A stretch of 64,000 nucleotides of DNA, from NCBI RefSeq assembly GCF_031979925.1, contig NZ_DALZFB010000005.1, positions 186,001-250,000 of the forward strand. The letters are read 5' to 3'. Positions 1 through 9,282 of the stretch are shown here, piece by piece. The stretch's first letter is position 1. Every line of letters starts with the position of its first letter. A program made the translations under genes and the position numbers. Source of the stretch: Pseudescherichia sp031979925. GTDB taxonomy: Bacteria > Pseudomonadota > Gammaproteobacteria > Enterobacterales > Enterobacteriaceae. The notes under the pieces were generated by a model. That model did not search any database. It saw only the letters and a program-made list of their open reading frames with translations, and was not told the DNA's origin.

Positions 1-985
1 GCGCCAGGGCATCAATATCCATCACCGCCGATTGCAGAAGATCCGCCAGGGCGATCTGTTCGACATCGTTCAGGTTATCGAGCGAGTCGAGGCGCGAAAG
101 GGTAAGCAGCTGATCCACCAGCCGTGTCGCACGGTCGATACCGGTATGCAGCTGGCTCAGCGCACGCCGTTGACCTTCAGCGTCATCCCATGAGAGCTGT
201 GCCACTTCAGCCTGAACCTTGAGTGCGGCAAGAGGGGTACGCAGCTCGTGAGCCGCGTCGGAGGTAAAGCGCCGCTCGCGAGCCATCATCTGCTGGGTAC
301 GGGCAAACAGGCTGTTTAACGCATCCAGCAGAGGCCGTACCTCCGACGGAATAGCATGAGTAGAAAGCATATCGGTGGTATCCGGCGCACGCTGGTTTAG
401 CGTCCGGGCCAGGTTTTTCAGCGGACGCAGTTCACGGCTGAGCAGTAGCACCAGGCAGAGCAGCATCAGCGGCAGCGCCACCAGCCAGGGGGTAAGCTGG
501 GAGGTGACAATATCCATGGCCATCTCTTCGCGATACTCCCACTCCTGGCCTACCACGATGCGGTACTCCCCGTCAGGAGCTGTGAGCCAGAGAAGACGCC
601 AGGCATCGTTATCATCTTTGAGCTGCCCATTACTAAAGCCGTCCCGGCGATAGTGATAGGGGATCTCCTGGCCGTTTTCGCCATCGTGCAGCAGCAGTTT
701 GCCGTCGCGGGAGTAGATGGCAAAAGCCAGCGCGTCATCATCGAGATGACCGTGCCGGACCTTATCCGGCGTGCGAACCTGACGCAGCGGGGCAGGGATA
801 TTATCGAGATCCATCGCCAGCAGACGTTTGGCAAAGAGCATCTGCTGGGTATCGAAGAGCTTATCCAGCTTGTGGGTGGTCTGCTGCCACGCGGCCACGC
901 TTGCGGCCAGCCAGGCGGCAAGTGCGAGCAGGCAAAAAAGCAGGGTGAGCCTAACCCGCAGGCTCAGGCGTTGCGTCAGCTTCAT
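1..985 (-). CDS. qseC: QseC sensor histidine kinase, C-terminal part outside window
   Basis: Inner-membrane sensor kinase of the QseBC two-component system. Reading back from the ATG at 985, the protein starts MKLTQRLSLRVRLT, followed by a first membrane segment, a periplasmic domain, a second membrane segment near residues 160-180 and the dimerisation box RRFTSDAAHELRTPL that contains the phosphorylated histidine. About 328 of the roughly 450 residues usual for QseC are present. The ATP-binding domain (N, G1 and G2 boxes) lies beyond base 1. The start codon overlaps the qseB stop (ATGA at 982-985), so the two genes are translationally coupled. E. coli QseC is reported to respond to quorum and adrenergic signals and to dephosphorylate QseB and, in part, PmrA. 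Identity is very likely from sequence and from the ygiW-qseB-qseC order. Confidence 0.95.
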   Translation of the reverse strand, partial: MKLTQRLSLRVRLTLLFCLLALAAWLAASVAAWQQTTHKLDKLFDTQQMLFAKRLLAMDLDNIPAPLRQVRTPDKVRHGHLDDDALAFAIYSRDGKLLLHDGENGQEIPYHYRRDGFSNGQLKDDNDAWRLLWLTAPDGEYRIVVGQEWEYREEMAMDIVTSQLTPWLVALPLMLLCLVLLLSRELRPLKNLARTLNQRAPDTTDMLSTHAIPSEVRPLLDALNSLFARTQQMMARERRFTSDAAHELRTPLAALKVQAEVAQLSWDDAEGQRRALSQLHTGIDRATRLVDQLLTLSRLDSLDNLNDVEQIALADLLQSAVMDIDALA

Positions 986-1641
986 ACGTTGTCCAGGGTA
1001 TAACCAATGCCGTGCACGGTGCGGATAAACTCTGCGCCCAGCTTGCGACGCAGGTGATGGATATGCACCTCAACGGCGTTGCTCGATACCTCGTCATCCC
1101 AGCTGTAGAGCTTCTCCTCTATCGCTTTGCGCGGCAGCACGCGCCCGGCGTTGCGCATCAGCAGCTCCAGCAGGGCAAACTCTTTCGGCTTGAGGATCAG
1201 CGTCTCACCCTCAACGAGCGCCACCAGACGGGTGGGATCGAGCGTGACCTTGCCGTGGCGCAGCTCGCTGTGGGTTTGCCCATGGCTGCGGCGGATCAGC
1301 GCTTCAAGCCGCGCCGCAACCTCAATCAAGGCGAAGGGCTTACAGAGATAGTCATCCGCGCCGAGGCGTAAACCCTCGATGCGCTGGTTTAAGGCATCAC
1401 GTGCGGTCAGGATCAGCACCGGTTCGCTGCGGCCCGCCTGACGCCAGTCGCGGAGGATGGCCAGTCCGTCGATCTCTGGCAGCGTCAGGTCGAGGATCAC
1501 CGCATCGTAGGGGGCGCTATAGAGCGCCTCTCTCCCTACGCTGCCGGTGGTAAACCAGTCAACGGTGAAGCCCATTTTACCCAGCCCGGCTTTGATACCG
1601 TCACCTATCAGCTTGTCATCTTCCACCAGTAAAATTCGCAT
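982..1641 (-). CDS. qseB: QseB response regulator (OmpR/PhoB family)
   Basis: DNA-binding response regulator, 219 residues. It has an N-terminal receiver domain (MRILLVEDD acidic pocket, phospho-acceptor Asp in VILDLTLPEIDG near residue 51, conserved Lys in LCKPFA near 101) and a C-terminal winged-helix domain from about residue 125 (ending VHHLRRKL-type recognition region and TVHGIGYTL). The start was set at 1641 rather than further upstream because an AGGAGAGG ribosome binding site precedes it at good distance and the family starts MRILL. It is the first gene of qseBC, divergent from ygiW across about 150 bp that contain a PmrA/QseB-type box at 1726-1742. QseB in E. coli and its Salmonella relative PreA regulate ygiW and themselves, so autoregulation here is likely. 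Confidence 0.95.
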   Translation of the reverse strand: MRILLVEDDKLIGDGIKAGLGKMGFTVDWFTTGSVGREALYSAPYDAVILDLTLPEIDGLAILRDWRQAGRSEPVLILTARDALNQRIEGLRLGADDYLCKPFALIEVAARLEALIRRSHGQTHSELRHGKVTLDPTRLVALVEGETLILKPKEFALLELLMRNAGRVLPRKAIEEKLYSWDDEVSSNAVEVHIHHLRRKLGAEFIRTVHGIGYTLDNV

Positions 1642-1725
1642 CTGCCTCTCCTTGCCGTTGCCCGCTTGTAAGCAGTAAACCTCCTGTAACACGCGGCTGT
1701 ACAGTAAAAAAATTTAAATTTTCCG

Positions 1726-1742
1726 CTTAAGAACTCGTTAAG
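1726..1742. promoter_or_regulatory. PmrA/QseB-type binding box between qseB and ygiW
   Basis: Two half sites in direct repeat, CTTAAG and GTTAAG, are separated by five bases. This matches the CTTAA(T/G)-N5-CTTAA(T/G) pattern known for PmrA and shared by QseB/PreA. It lies 50 bp upstream of the ygiW start and about 85 bp upstream of qseB, so it could serve either promoter. The pattern is seen in the sequence; binding is inferred. Confidence 0.6.
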
Positions 1743-1791
1743 ATCTACCCTGTTTAATGGAGCATGACACGAGACAAAAAGGAGATACACG

Positions 1792-2199
1792 ATGAAAAAA
1801 TTAGCTACTATTGCCGCCATCGCCATGATGGCCTCCGCCCCTGTTTTCGCCGCCGAGGGTGGCTTCAGCGGGCCATCCGCCACGCAACCCCAGACGCAAA
1901 GCCAGACTCAGCAGGGCGGCTTCGTGGATAAAAACGCCACCCCGACAACCGCAGTAAAAGCTAAAGATCTGAAAGATGACAGCTGGGTGACGCTGCGGGG
2001 TAACATCACCGAGCGCCTCTCTGACGATCGCTACGTCTTCCGCGATGCCAGCGGTACGGTAAACGTAGAAATCGATCAAAAACGCTGGAACGGCCAGAAC
2101 GTGACGCCGCAGGATCAGGTTGAAATTCAGGGTAAAGTTGACAAGGACTGGAACGAGTTTGAGATCGAAGTGAAGCAAATCACTAAGCTCGCCAAGTAA
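1792..2199 (+). CDS. ygiW: YgiW/VisP periplasmic OB-fold stress protein
   Basis: Periplasmic protein of the BOF (bacterial OB-fold, DUF388) family, 135 residues. A Sec signal peptide (MKKLATIAAIAMMASAPVFA, cleavage near AFA-AEGG) precedes a Gln/Thr-rich linker and the OB-fold with the typical run DDSWVTLRGNITERLSDDRYVFRDASG. In E. coli and Salmonella this protein (YgiW or VisP) is linked to oxidative and envelope stress and to LPS modification through LpxO. It is divergent from qseBC, shares their control region, and is followed by a clear terminator. A good Shine-Dalgarno AAGGAG precedes the ATG. Confidence 0.93.
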   Translation: MKKLATIAAIAMMASAPVFAAEGGFSGPSATQPQTQSQTQQGGFVDKNATPTTAVKAKDLKDDSWVTLRGNITERLSDDRYVFRDASGTVNVEIDQKRWNGQNVTPQDQVEIQGKVDKDWNEFEIEVKQITKLAK

Positions 2200-2207
2200 T
2201 TCCCTGA

Positions 2208-2232
2208 AGGGCCGGTTATCCGGCCTTTTTCT
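2208..2232 (+). terminator. Rho-independent terminator after ygiW
   Basis: GGGCCGG-TTAT-CCGGCC hairpin followed by a T run, 8 bases after the ygiW stop. Confidence 0.85.
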
Positions 2233-2317
2233 TGTGACTCAGGAGGGCAGATAAGGTAAAATCTGCGGCAATATTGCCCCTGAATAATTGGGTGCAAACG
2301 CTGAGGAATCACACGTA

Positions 2318-4576
2318 ATGAGCGATATGGCAGAGCGCCTCGCGCTACATGAATTCACTGAAAACGCCTACCTGAACTACTCCATGTACGTCATCATGGA
2401 CCGTGCGCTGCCGTTTATCGGCGACGGCCTGAAGCCGGTGCAGCGGCGTATCGTGTACGCCATGTCTGAACTGGGCCTCAATGCCAGCGCGAAGTTTAAA
2501 AAATCTGCCCGTACCGTGGGCGACGTGCTGGGTAAATACCATCCCCACGGCGATAGCGCCTGCTATGAAGCGATGGTGCTGATGGCCCAACCGTTCTCCT
2601 ACCGCTATCCGCTGGTTGACGGCCAGGGTAACTGGGGCGCACCGGACGATCCGAAATCCTTCGCGGCGATGCGTTACACCGAGTCGCGCCTCTCCAAATA
2701 TGCCGAGCTGCTGCTGGGCGAGCTGGGGCAGGGTACGGTTGAGTGGGTGCCTAACTTTGACGGCACGATGCAGGAGCCGAAGATGCTGCCTGCCCGCCTG
2801 CCAAACATTCTGCTGAACGGTACCACCGGCATCGCCGTTGGCATGGCGACGGACATTCCGCCGCACAACCTGCGCGAAGTGGCGCAGGCGGCAATCGCCC
2901 TCATCGACCAGCCGAAGACCACCCTCGATCAGCTGCTGGATATCGTTCAGGGGCCGGACTACCCGACCGAGGCGGAGATCATCACCTCCCGGGCAGAGAT
3001 CCGCAAAATTTATCAGAACGGCCGCGGCTCCGTGCGCATGCGCGCGGTGTGGAAAAAAGAGGATGGCGCGGTGGTGATCACCGCCCTGCCGCACCAGGTC
3101 TCCGGAGCGCGCGTGCTGGAGCAGATTGCGGCCCAGATGCGCAATAAAAAGCTGCCGATGGTGGACGATCTGCGTGATGAGTCCGATCACGAGAACCCGA
3201 CCCGTCTGGTGGTGGTGCCGCGCTCCAACCGGGTGGATATGGATCAGGTGATGAACCACCTGTTTGCCACCACCGATCTGGAGAAGAGCTACCGCATCAA
3301 CCTGAACATGATCGGCCTCGACGGCCGTCCGGCGGTGAAAAACCTGCTGGAGATCCTCACCGAGTGGCTGGCGTTCCGCCGCGATACCGTGCGCCGCCGC
3401 CTGAACCATCGCCTGGAGAAGGTGCTCAGGCGCCTGCACATCCTTGAAGGCTTGCTGGTGGCGTTCCTCAACATCGACGAGGTGATTGAGATCATTCGCG
3501 GTGAAGATGAACCCAAGCCGGTGCTGATGTCGCGCTTTGGCATCAGTGAAACCCAGGCCGAAGCGATCCTCGAGCTGAAGCTGCGCCACCTTGCGAAGCT
3601 GGAAGAGATGAAGATCCGCGGCGAGCAGAGCGAGCTGGAAAAAGAGCGCGACCGTTTGCAGAGCACCCTCGCTTCAGAACGCAAGATGAGCACCCTGCTG
3701 AAGAAAGAGTTGCGGGCCGATGCCGATGCGTTCGGCGACGATCGCCGTTCACCGCTGCATGAGCGTGAAGAGGCGAAGGCGATGAGCGAGCATGACATGC
3801 TGCCATCCGAGCCGGTGACTATCGTGCTGTCGCAGATGGGCTGGGTACGCAGCGCCAAAGGTCATGATATCGATGCCCAGGGCCTGAGCTACAAGGCGGG
3901 CGACAGCTGGAAAGCGTCGGCGAAAGGCAAAACCAACCAGCCGGTGGTCTTTATTGACACTACCGGGCGCAGCTACGCCGTCGATCCGCTGACGCTGCCG
4001 TCGGCGCGCGGGCAGGGCGAACCGGTGACCGGCAAACTGACGCTGCCGCCGGGTGCCACCGTTGAGCATATGGTGATGGCCGGTGAGGAGCAGAAGCTGC
4101 TGATGGCCTCCGATGCAGGCTACGGCTTCGTCTGTACCTTCAACGATCTGATTGCCCGCAACCGTGCCGGTAAGGCGCTCATTACGTTGCCGGAAAACGC
4201 GCACGTGCTGCCGCCGCTGGAGATTGTAGATGACAGCGATATGCTGCTGGCGATTACCGCTGCCGGACGCATGCTGATGTTCCCAATTAGCGATCTGCCG
4301 CAGCTGTCGAAAGGTAAAGGGAATAAGATCATCAGTATTCCAGCAGCCGAAGCGGCTAAGGGAGAGGATAGCCTGGCGCACCTCTTTATTCTGCCGCCGC
4401 AGAGCACGCTGACCCTGCACTCTGGCAAGCGCAAAATCAAAATGCGCCCGGAAGAGTTGCAGAAAGTTCACGGCGAGCGTGGCCGTCGTGGGACGCTGAT
4501 GCGCGGACTCCAGCGGATCGACAAGGTCGAGATCGACTCGCCGCGTCGGGCAACGGCTGGCGATAGCGAAGAGTAA
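2318..4576 (+). CDS. parC: DNA topoisomerase IV subunit A
   Basis: Catalytic DNA-cleaving subunit of topoisomerase IV, which with ParE decatenates daughter chromosomes. It has 752 residues, the same length as E. coli ParC. The start MSDMAERLALHEF was chosen from family conservation and the GAGGA upstream; the open frame extends ten codons further up. Visible are the winged-helix and tower region, the active-site Tyr120 in AAMRYTESRL, and the C-terminal beta-pinwheel. The quinolone-resistance region reads HPHGDSACYEAM, so Ser80 and Glu84 are wild type and no target mutation is present there. It stands alone between ygiW and plsC, in the order known from E. coli. Confidence 0.98.
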   Translation: MSDMAERLALHEFTENAYLNYSMYVIMDRALPFIGDGLKPVQRRIVYAMSELGLNASAKFKKSARTVGDVLGKYHPHGDSACYEAMVLMAQPFSYRYPLVDGQGNWGAPDDPKSFAAMRYTESRLSKYAELLLGELGQGTVEWVPNFDGTMQEPKMLPARLPNILLNGTTGIAVGMATDIPPHNLREVAQAAIALIDQPKTTLDQLLDIVQGPDYPTEAEIITSRAEIRKIYQNGRGSVRMRAVWKKEDGAVVITALPHQVSGARVLEQIAAQMRNKKLPMVDDLRDESDHENPTRLVVVPRSNRVDMDQVMNHLFATTDLEKSYRINLNMIGLDGRPAVKNLLEILTEWLAFRRDTVRRRLNHRLEKVLRRLHILEGLLVAFLNIDEVIEIIRGEDEPKPVLMSRFGISETQAEAILELKLRHLAKLEEMKIRGEQSELEKERDRLQSTLASERKMSTLLKKELRADADAFGDDRRSPLHEREEAKAMSEHDMLPSEPVTIVLSQMGWVRSAKGHDIDAQGLSYKAGDSWKASAKGKTNQPVVFIDTTGRSYAVDPLTLPSARGQGEPVTGKLTLPPGATVEHMVMAGEEQKLLMASDAGYGFVCTFNDLIARNRAGKALITLPENAHVLPPLEIVDDSDMLLAITAAGRMLMFPISDLPQLSKGKGNKIISIPAAEAAKGEDSLAHLFILPPQSTLTLHSGKRKIKMRPEELQKVHGERGRRGTLMRGLQRIDKVEIDSPRRATAGDSEE

Positions 4577-4758
4577 TCCCTGTGTGCTTCTCCCCCTTCC
4601 AGCTGAAGGGGGAGCTACCCATAAAATTTCCCGTAAAGTCATTGTTAAATCGCAGGTTACGATTGACAATACCTTTTTTCACGGACCCGATGGAACAAAG
4701 CCGTGCACCGTCAGCCGCTACACTATACTGGGCGGGTGTCCGGGTTTTCGAGGTAGCT

Positions 4759-5496
4759 ATGCTATTCATTTTACGCGTAATCATTGTTGTAATTTACAGC
4801 ATCCTGGTCTGTATCTTTGGCTGTATCTACTGCCTGTTTAGCCCACGGAATCCAAAGCACGTCGCCACCTTTGGCCATCTTTTTGGCCGTCTGGCTCCGG
4901 TCATGGGCATCAAAGTAGAGCTGCGCCTGCCGCCTGATGCGGCGACGTATGGCAATGCGATCTACATCGGCAACCATCAGAACAACTACGATATGGTCAC
5001 CGCAGCCAGCATTGTGCAGCCGCGCACCGTTACCGTTGGCAAGAAAAGCCTGCTGTGGATCCCGTTCTTTGGCCAGCTCTACTGGCTGACCGGTAACCTG
5101 CTGATTGACCGCGATAACCGCGCCAAAGCGCACGGGACTATCGCTCAGGTGGTCAAGCATATCCAGAAGCGCAACATCTCTATCTGGATGTTCCCGGAAG
5201 GCACCCGCAGCCGCGGGCGTGGGCTGCTGCCGTTTAAAACCGGCGCGTTCCATGCGGCCATTGCGGCTGGCGTGCCCATTATCCCGGTATGTGTTTCCAA
5301 CACCTCTAACAAAATTAACCTTAACCGTCTGAATAACGGCCTGGTGATTGTCGAGATGCTGCCGCCGGTGGACACCAGCCAGTTTGGTAAAGAACAGGTA
5401 CGCGAACTGGCTACCCACTGCCGGACGCTGATGGCGGAGAAGATCGCCGAGCTTGATAGCGAAGTTGCCGCCCGCGAAGCCGCTGACAAGCGATAA
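4759..5496 (+). CDS. plsC: 1-acyl-sn-glycerol-3-phosphate acyltransferase
   Basis: Inner-membrane enzyme that converts lysophosphatidic acid to phosphatidic acid, the second acylation in phospholipid synthesis. It has 245 residues, as in E. coli. An N-terminal hydrophobic segment (MLFILRVIIVVIYSILVC) is followed by the catalytic HX4D motif NHQNNYD near residues 73-79 and the glycerol-phosphate-binding motif FPEGTRSRG. The open frame runs 59 codons further upstream, but the conserved membrane segment begins at 4759, so that start was used. It follows parC and precedes ftsP on the same strand. Confidence 0.97.
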   Translation: MLFILRVIIVVIYSILVCIFGCIYCLFSPRNPKHVATFGHLFGRLAPVMGIKVELRLPPDAATYGNAIYIGNHQNNYDMVTAASIVQPRTVTVGKKSLLWIPFFGQLYWLTGNLLIDRDNRAKAHGTIAQVVKHIQKRNISIWMFPEGTRSRGRGLLPFKTGAFHAAIAAGVPIIPVCVSNTSNKINLNRLNNGLVIVEMLPPVDTSQFGKEQVRELATHCRTLMAEKIAELDSEVAAREAADKR

Positions 5497-5547
5497 GGGT
5501 AGCCGTACTTTTATACGCGCTTTAGTCCGTTTTACAGGGAGCAAGAT

Positions 5548-6960
5548 ATGTCACTCAGTCGGCGTCAGTTTATCCAGGCCTCCGGCGCTGCGCTTTGTGT
5601 AGGCGCGGTTCCGCTGCAGGCTAACGCCGCCGGGCAGCAGCAGCCGTTGCCCGTGCCGCCGCTCGTTGAATCCCGCCGTGGGCAGCCGCTGTTTTTAACC
5701 CTGCAGCGGGCGCACTGGTCCTTTACGCCAGGCACGCGTGCCCAGGTGTGGGGCATCAATGGCCGCTATCTGGGACCGACCATCCGCGTCTGGAGCGGCG
5801 ACGACGTGAAGATGATCTACAGCAACCGGCTGCAAGAGAACGTCGCCATGACCATCAGCGGCCTGCAGGTTCCCGGCCCGCTAATCGGCGGTGCGGCGCG
5901 CATGATGTCTCCCAGCGCCGACTGGGCACCAGTGCTGCCGATCCGCCAGAGTGCGGCGACGCTCTGGTATCACGCCAACACGCCAAACCGCACCGCCGAG
6001 CAGGTCTATAACGGGCTGGCGGGCATGTGGCTGATTGAGGATGAGGTGAGTAAATCTCTGCCGATCCCCAACCACTACGGCGTGGATGACTTTCCCATTA
6101 TTATTCAGGACAAGCGGCTGGATAACTTCGGCACGCCGGAGTACAGCGAGCCTGGCAGCGGCGGCTTCGTTGGCGATACGCTGCTGGTCAACGGCGCGCA
6201 GAGTCCCTATGTCGAGGTGTCACGCGGCTGGGTGCGTCTGCGCCTGCTGAATGCCTCTAACGCCCGCCGCTATCAATTGCAGATGAGCGATGGCCGGGCG
6301 CTGCACGTTATCTCCGGCGACCAGGGCTTTTTACCCGCGCCGGTGTCGGTGAAGCAGCTCTCGCTGGCCCCCGGCGAACGACGGGAAATCCTCGTCAATA
6401 TGACCGACGGCGACGAGGTGTCGATCACCTGCGGCGAGGCGGCGGGGATTGTTGATCGCATCCGCGGCTTCTTTGAACCGTCGAGCATCCTGATCTCCAC
6501 CCTGGTGCTGACGTTACGCCCTACCGGGCTGCTGCCGCTGGTGACCGATACGCTGCCGCTGCGGCTGCTGCCGACGGATTTGATGAGCGGCGCGGCGGTG
6601 CGCAGCCGTGATATCGCCCTCGGCGACGATCCAGGTATCAACGGTCAGCTGTGGGATATCAAGCGCATCGATATTACCGCCCAGCAGGGTACCTGGGAGC
6701 GCTGGACGGTGCGCGCCGACACGCCGCAGTCGTTCCATATTGAGGGCGTCAGCTTCCTGATCCGCAACGTCAACGGCGCAATGCCGTTCCCGGAGGATCG
6801 GGGCATGAAGGATACCGTCTGGGTGGATGGGCAGGTTGAGCTGCTGGTCTACTACGGGCAGCCCTCCTGGCCGCACTTCCCGTTCCAGTTCTTTAGCCAG
6901 ACGCTGGAGATGTCGGATCGGGGATCCATCGGCCAACTGCTGGTCAACCCGGCACCGTAA
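5548..6960 (+). CDS. ftsP: FtsP (SufI) cell-division protein, multicopper-oxidase fold
   Basis: Periplasmic protein exported by the Tat pathway that stabilises the divisome under stress. It has 470 residues, like E. coli SufI. The N-terminus has the twin-arginine signal SRRQFIQASG followed by a hydrophobic stretch and a cleavage region near ANA-AGQ. The rest is three cupredoxin domains with the multicopper-oxidase fold, but the copper-ligand HxH motifs are not evident, in line with FtsP being a non-enzymatic family member. It lies 51 bp after plsC with a good GGGAGCAAG ribosome binding site and probably shares its transcript. Confidence 0.96.
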   Translation: MSLSRRQFIQASGAALCVGAVPLQANAAGQQQPLPVPPLVESRRGQPLFLTLQRAHWSFTPGTRAQVWGINGRYLGPTIRVWSGDDVKMIYSNRLQENVAMTISGLQVPGPLIGGAARMMSPSADWAPVLPIRQSAATLWYHANTPNRTAEQVYNGLAGMWLIEDEVSKSLPIPNHYGVDDFPIIIQDKRLDNFGTPEYSEPGSGGFVGDTLLVNGAQSPYVEVSRGWVRLRLLNASNARRYQLQMSDGRALHVISGDQGFLPAPVSVKQLSLAPGERREILVNMTDGDEVSITCGEAAGIVDRIRGFFEPSSILISTLVLTLRPTGLLPLVTDTLPLRLLPTDLMSGAAVRSRDIALGDDPGINGQLWDIKRIDITAQQGTWERWTVRADTPQSFHIEGVSFLIRNVNGAMPFPEDRGMKDTVWVDGQVELLVYYGQPSWPHFPFQFFSQTLEMSDRGSIGQLLVNPAP

Positions 6961-6962
6961 AT

Positions 6963-6995
6963 CGCCGGGTGGCGGCTTTGCCTTACCCGGCCTAC
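6963..6995. repeat. REP element
   Basis: GCCGGGTGGCGG ... CCTTACCCGGCCTAC is the imperfect palindrome typical of enterobacterial REP sequences, placed just after the ftsP stop. Confidence 0.75.
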
Positions 6996-7107
6996 GCAAT
7001 ATGTATGCCGGGTAAATATCCCGTACAAAATTCCTTCATTCTCCACACGGTTCAAGCGTATAATCGCCGCCCTTTGACGATCTTTTTTTTACCACCCCGG
7101 AAGCATT

Positions 7108-9282
7108 ATGAGCGCTATCTCCCTGATCCAGCCGGATCGCGACCTCTTCTCATGGCCGCAGTATTGGGCTGCCTGTTTCGGCCCCGCGCCGTTTTTGCCT
7201 ATGTCACGTGAAGAGATGGATCAGCTTGGCTGGGACAGCTGCGACATCATCCTGGTTACCGGAGATGCCTATGTGGATCATCCGAGCTTTGGCATGGCGA
7301 TCTGCGGACGCATGCTGGAGGCGCAGGGCTTCCGCGTCGGCATCATTGCCCAGCCGGACTGGAACAGCAAAGAGGACTTTATGCGCCTCGGCAAGCCAAA
7401 CCTGTTCTTCGGCGTAACCGCGGGCAATATGGACTCGATGATCAACCGCTACACCGCCGATCGCAAGCTGCGTCACGACGATGCTTACACGCCAGATAAC
7501 GTGGCGGGCAAGCGCCCGGACCGTGCGACGCTGGCCTATACCCAGCGCTGTAAAGAGGCGTGGAGAGATGTGCCGGTGATCCTGGGCGGCATTGAGGCGA
7601 GCCTGCGCCGCACCGCCCACTACGACTACTGGTCTGATACCGTACGTCGTTCGGTGCTGGTGGATTCCAAAGCCGATATGCTGATCTTCGGCAACGGCGA
7701 ACGTCCGCTGGTTGAGGTGGCCCATCGTCTGTCGCAGGGCGAGCCGGTGGCCAGCATCCGTGACGTACGCAATACCGCGATTATGGTTAAAGAGGCGCTG
7801 CCGGGCTGGAGCGGGGTAGATTCCCGCATCATCGATATGCCGGGCAAAATTGACCCGATCCCCCATCCCTACGGAGACGATCTACCGTGCGCGGACAACA
7901 AACCTGTTGAACCCAGGAAAGCCGAAGCGAAAGCCGTCGTCATTCAGCCGCCGCGTCCGAAGCCGTGGGAGAAGATCTACGTTCTGCTGCCCTCTTATGA
8001 GAAGGTGAAAGCCGACAAGGTGCTCTATGCCCACGCGTCGCGCATCCTGCACCATGAGACTAACCCGGGCTGCGCGCGGGCGCTGATGCAGAAGCATGGC
8101 GACCGCTACATCTGGATCAACCCGCCGGCGATCCCGCTCTCTACCGAAGAGATGGACAGCGTCTTTGCGCTGCCCTACAAGCGCGTGCCGCATCCGGCCT
8201 ACGGCAACAGCCGCATTCCGGCCTACGAGATGATCCGCTTCTCGGTTAACATAATGCGCGGTTGCTTTGGCGGCTGCTCCTTCTGCTCGATCACCGAGCA
8301 TGAAGGGCGGATTATCCAGAGCCGCTCCGAAGAGTCGATCATTAACGAGATCGAAGCGATTCGTGACACCGTGCCCGGCTTTACCGGCGTGATCTCCGAT
8401 CTGGGTGGCCCGACGGCCAACATGTATATGCTGCGCTGCAAGTCGCCGCGTGCGGAGCAGACCTGCCGCCGCCTGTCGTGCGTCTACCCGGATATCTGCC
8501 CGCATATGGATACCAACCACGAGCCGACAATCAACCTCTACCGCCGCGCCCGCGATCTGAAGGGGATCAAGAAGATCCTTATCGCATCCGGGGTACGCTA
8601 CGACATTGCCGTTGAGGATCCGCGCTACATCAAAGAGCTGGCGACCCATCACGTGGGTGGCTACCTGAAGATCGCCCCGGAGCATACCGAGGAAGGTCCG
8701 CTGTCGAAGATGATGAAGCCGGGAATGGGCAGCTACGACCGCTTCAAAGAACTTTTTGATACTTACTCAAAGCAGGCCGGCAAAGAGCAGTATCTGATCC
8801 CGTACTTCATCTCTGCCCATCCGGGAACGCGGGATGAAGATATGGTGAACATGGCTCTGTGGCTCAAAAAACACCGCTTCCGCCTCGATCAGGTGCAGAA
8901 CTTCTATCCGTCGCCTCTCGCTAACTCGACGACCATGTACTACACCGGGAAGAACCCGCTTGGCAAGATTGGCTATAAGAGCGAGAACGTCGTGGTGCCG
9001 AAGGGTGATAAACAGCGCCGACTGCATAAGGCGCTGCTGCGCTATCACGATCCGAAAAACTGGCCGCTGATCCGTCAGGCGCTGGTAGATATGGGTAAGA
9101 AGCACCTGATCGGTAGCCGTCGCGACTGCCTGGTGCCTTCACCAACGCTGGACGAGATGCGTGAGGCAAAGCGTCAGAATCGCCATACCCGCCCGGCGCT
9201 CACCAAGCACACACCTATTGTCCACCAGCGTCAGACGCCGGCAGGCAATAAAGTGCGCAGCAAGGCAGGTGCGAAGGGTTAA
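7108..9282 (+). CDS. ygiQ: YgiQ family radical SAM protein
   Basis: Large radical S-adenosylmethionine protein (UPF0313), 724 residues. The iron-sulfur cluster motif CxxxCxxC is in RGCFGGCSFCSITEHEG near residue 390; the N-terminal third is the family-specific domain beginning PQYWAACFGPAPFLPMSREEMD. The C-terminal 50 residues are basic and variable. The reaction catalysed is not firmly known. The gene stands alone, and its stop overlaps the convergent transporter gene by 4 bp. In E. coli it is next to ftsP as here. Confidence 0.93.
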   Translation: MSAISLIQPDRDLFSWPQYWAACFGPAPFLPMSREEMDQLGWDSCDIILVTGDAYVDHPSFGMAICGRMLEAQGFRVGIIAQPDWNSKEDFMRLGKPNLFFGVTAGNMDSMINRYTADRKLRHDDAYTPDNVAGKRPDRATLAYTQRCKEAWRDVPVILGGIEASLRRTAHYDYWSDTVRRSVLVDSKADMLIFGNGERPLVEVAHRLSQGEPVASIRDVRNTAIMVKEALPGWSGVDSRIIDMPGKIDPIPHPYGDDLPCADNKPVEPRKAEAKAVVIQPPRPKPWEKIYVLLPSYEKVKADKVLYAHASRILHHETNPGCARALMQKHGDRYIWINPPAIPLSTEEMDSVFALPYKRVPHPAYGNSRIPAYEMIRFSVNIMRGCFGGCSFCSITEHEGRIIQSRSEESIINEIEAIRDTVPGFTGVISDLGGPTANMYMLRCKSPRAEQTCRRLSCVYPDICPHMDTNHEPTINLYRRARDLKGIKKILIASGVRYDIAVEDPRYIKELATHHVGGYLKIAPEHTEEGPLSKMMKPGMGSYDRFKELFDTYSKQAGKEQYLIPYFISAHPGTRDEDMVNMALWLKKHRFRLDQVQNFYPSPLANSTTMYYTGKNPLGKIGYKSENVVVPKGDKQRRLHKALLRYHDPKNWPLIRQALVDMGKKHLIGSRRDCLVPSPTLDEMREAKRQNRHTRPALTKHTPIVHQRQTPAGNKVRSKAGAKG

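Noticed and set aside
2555..2566. Quinolone-resistance mutation in parC
   Set aside because: Ser80 and Glu84 are both wild type in this copy.
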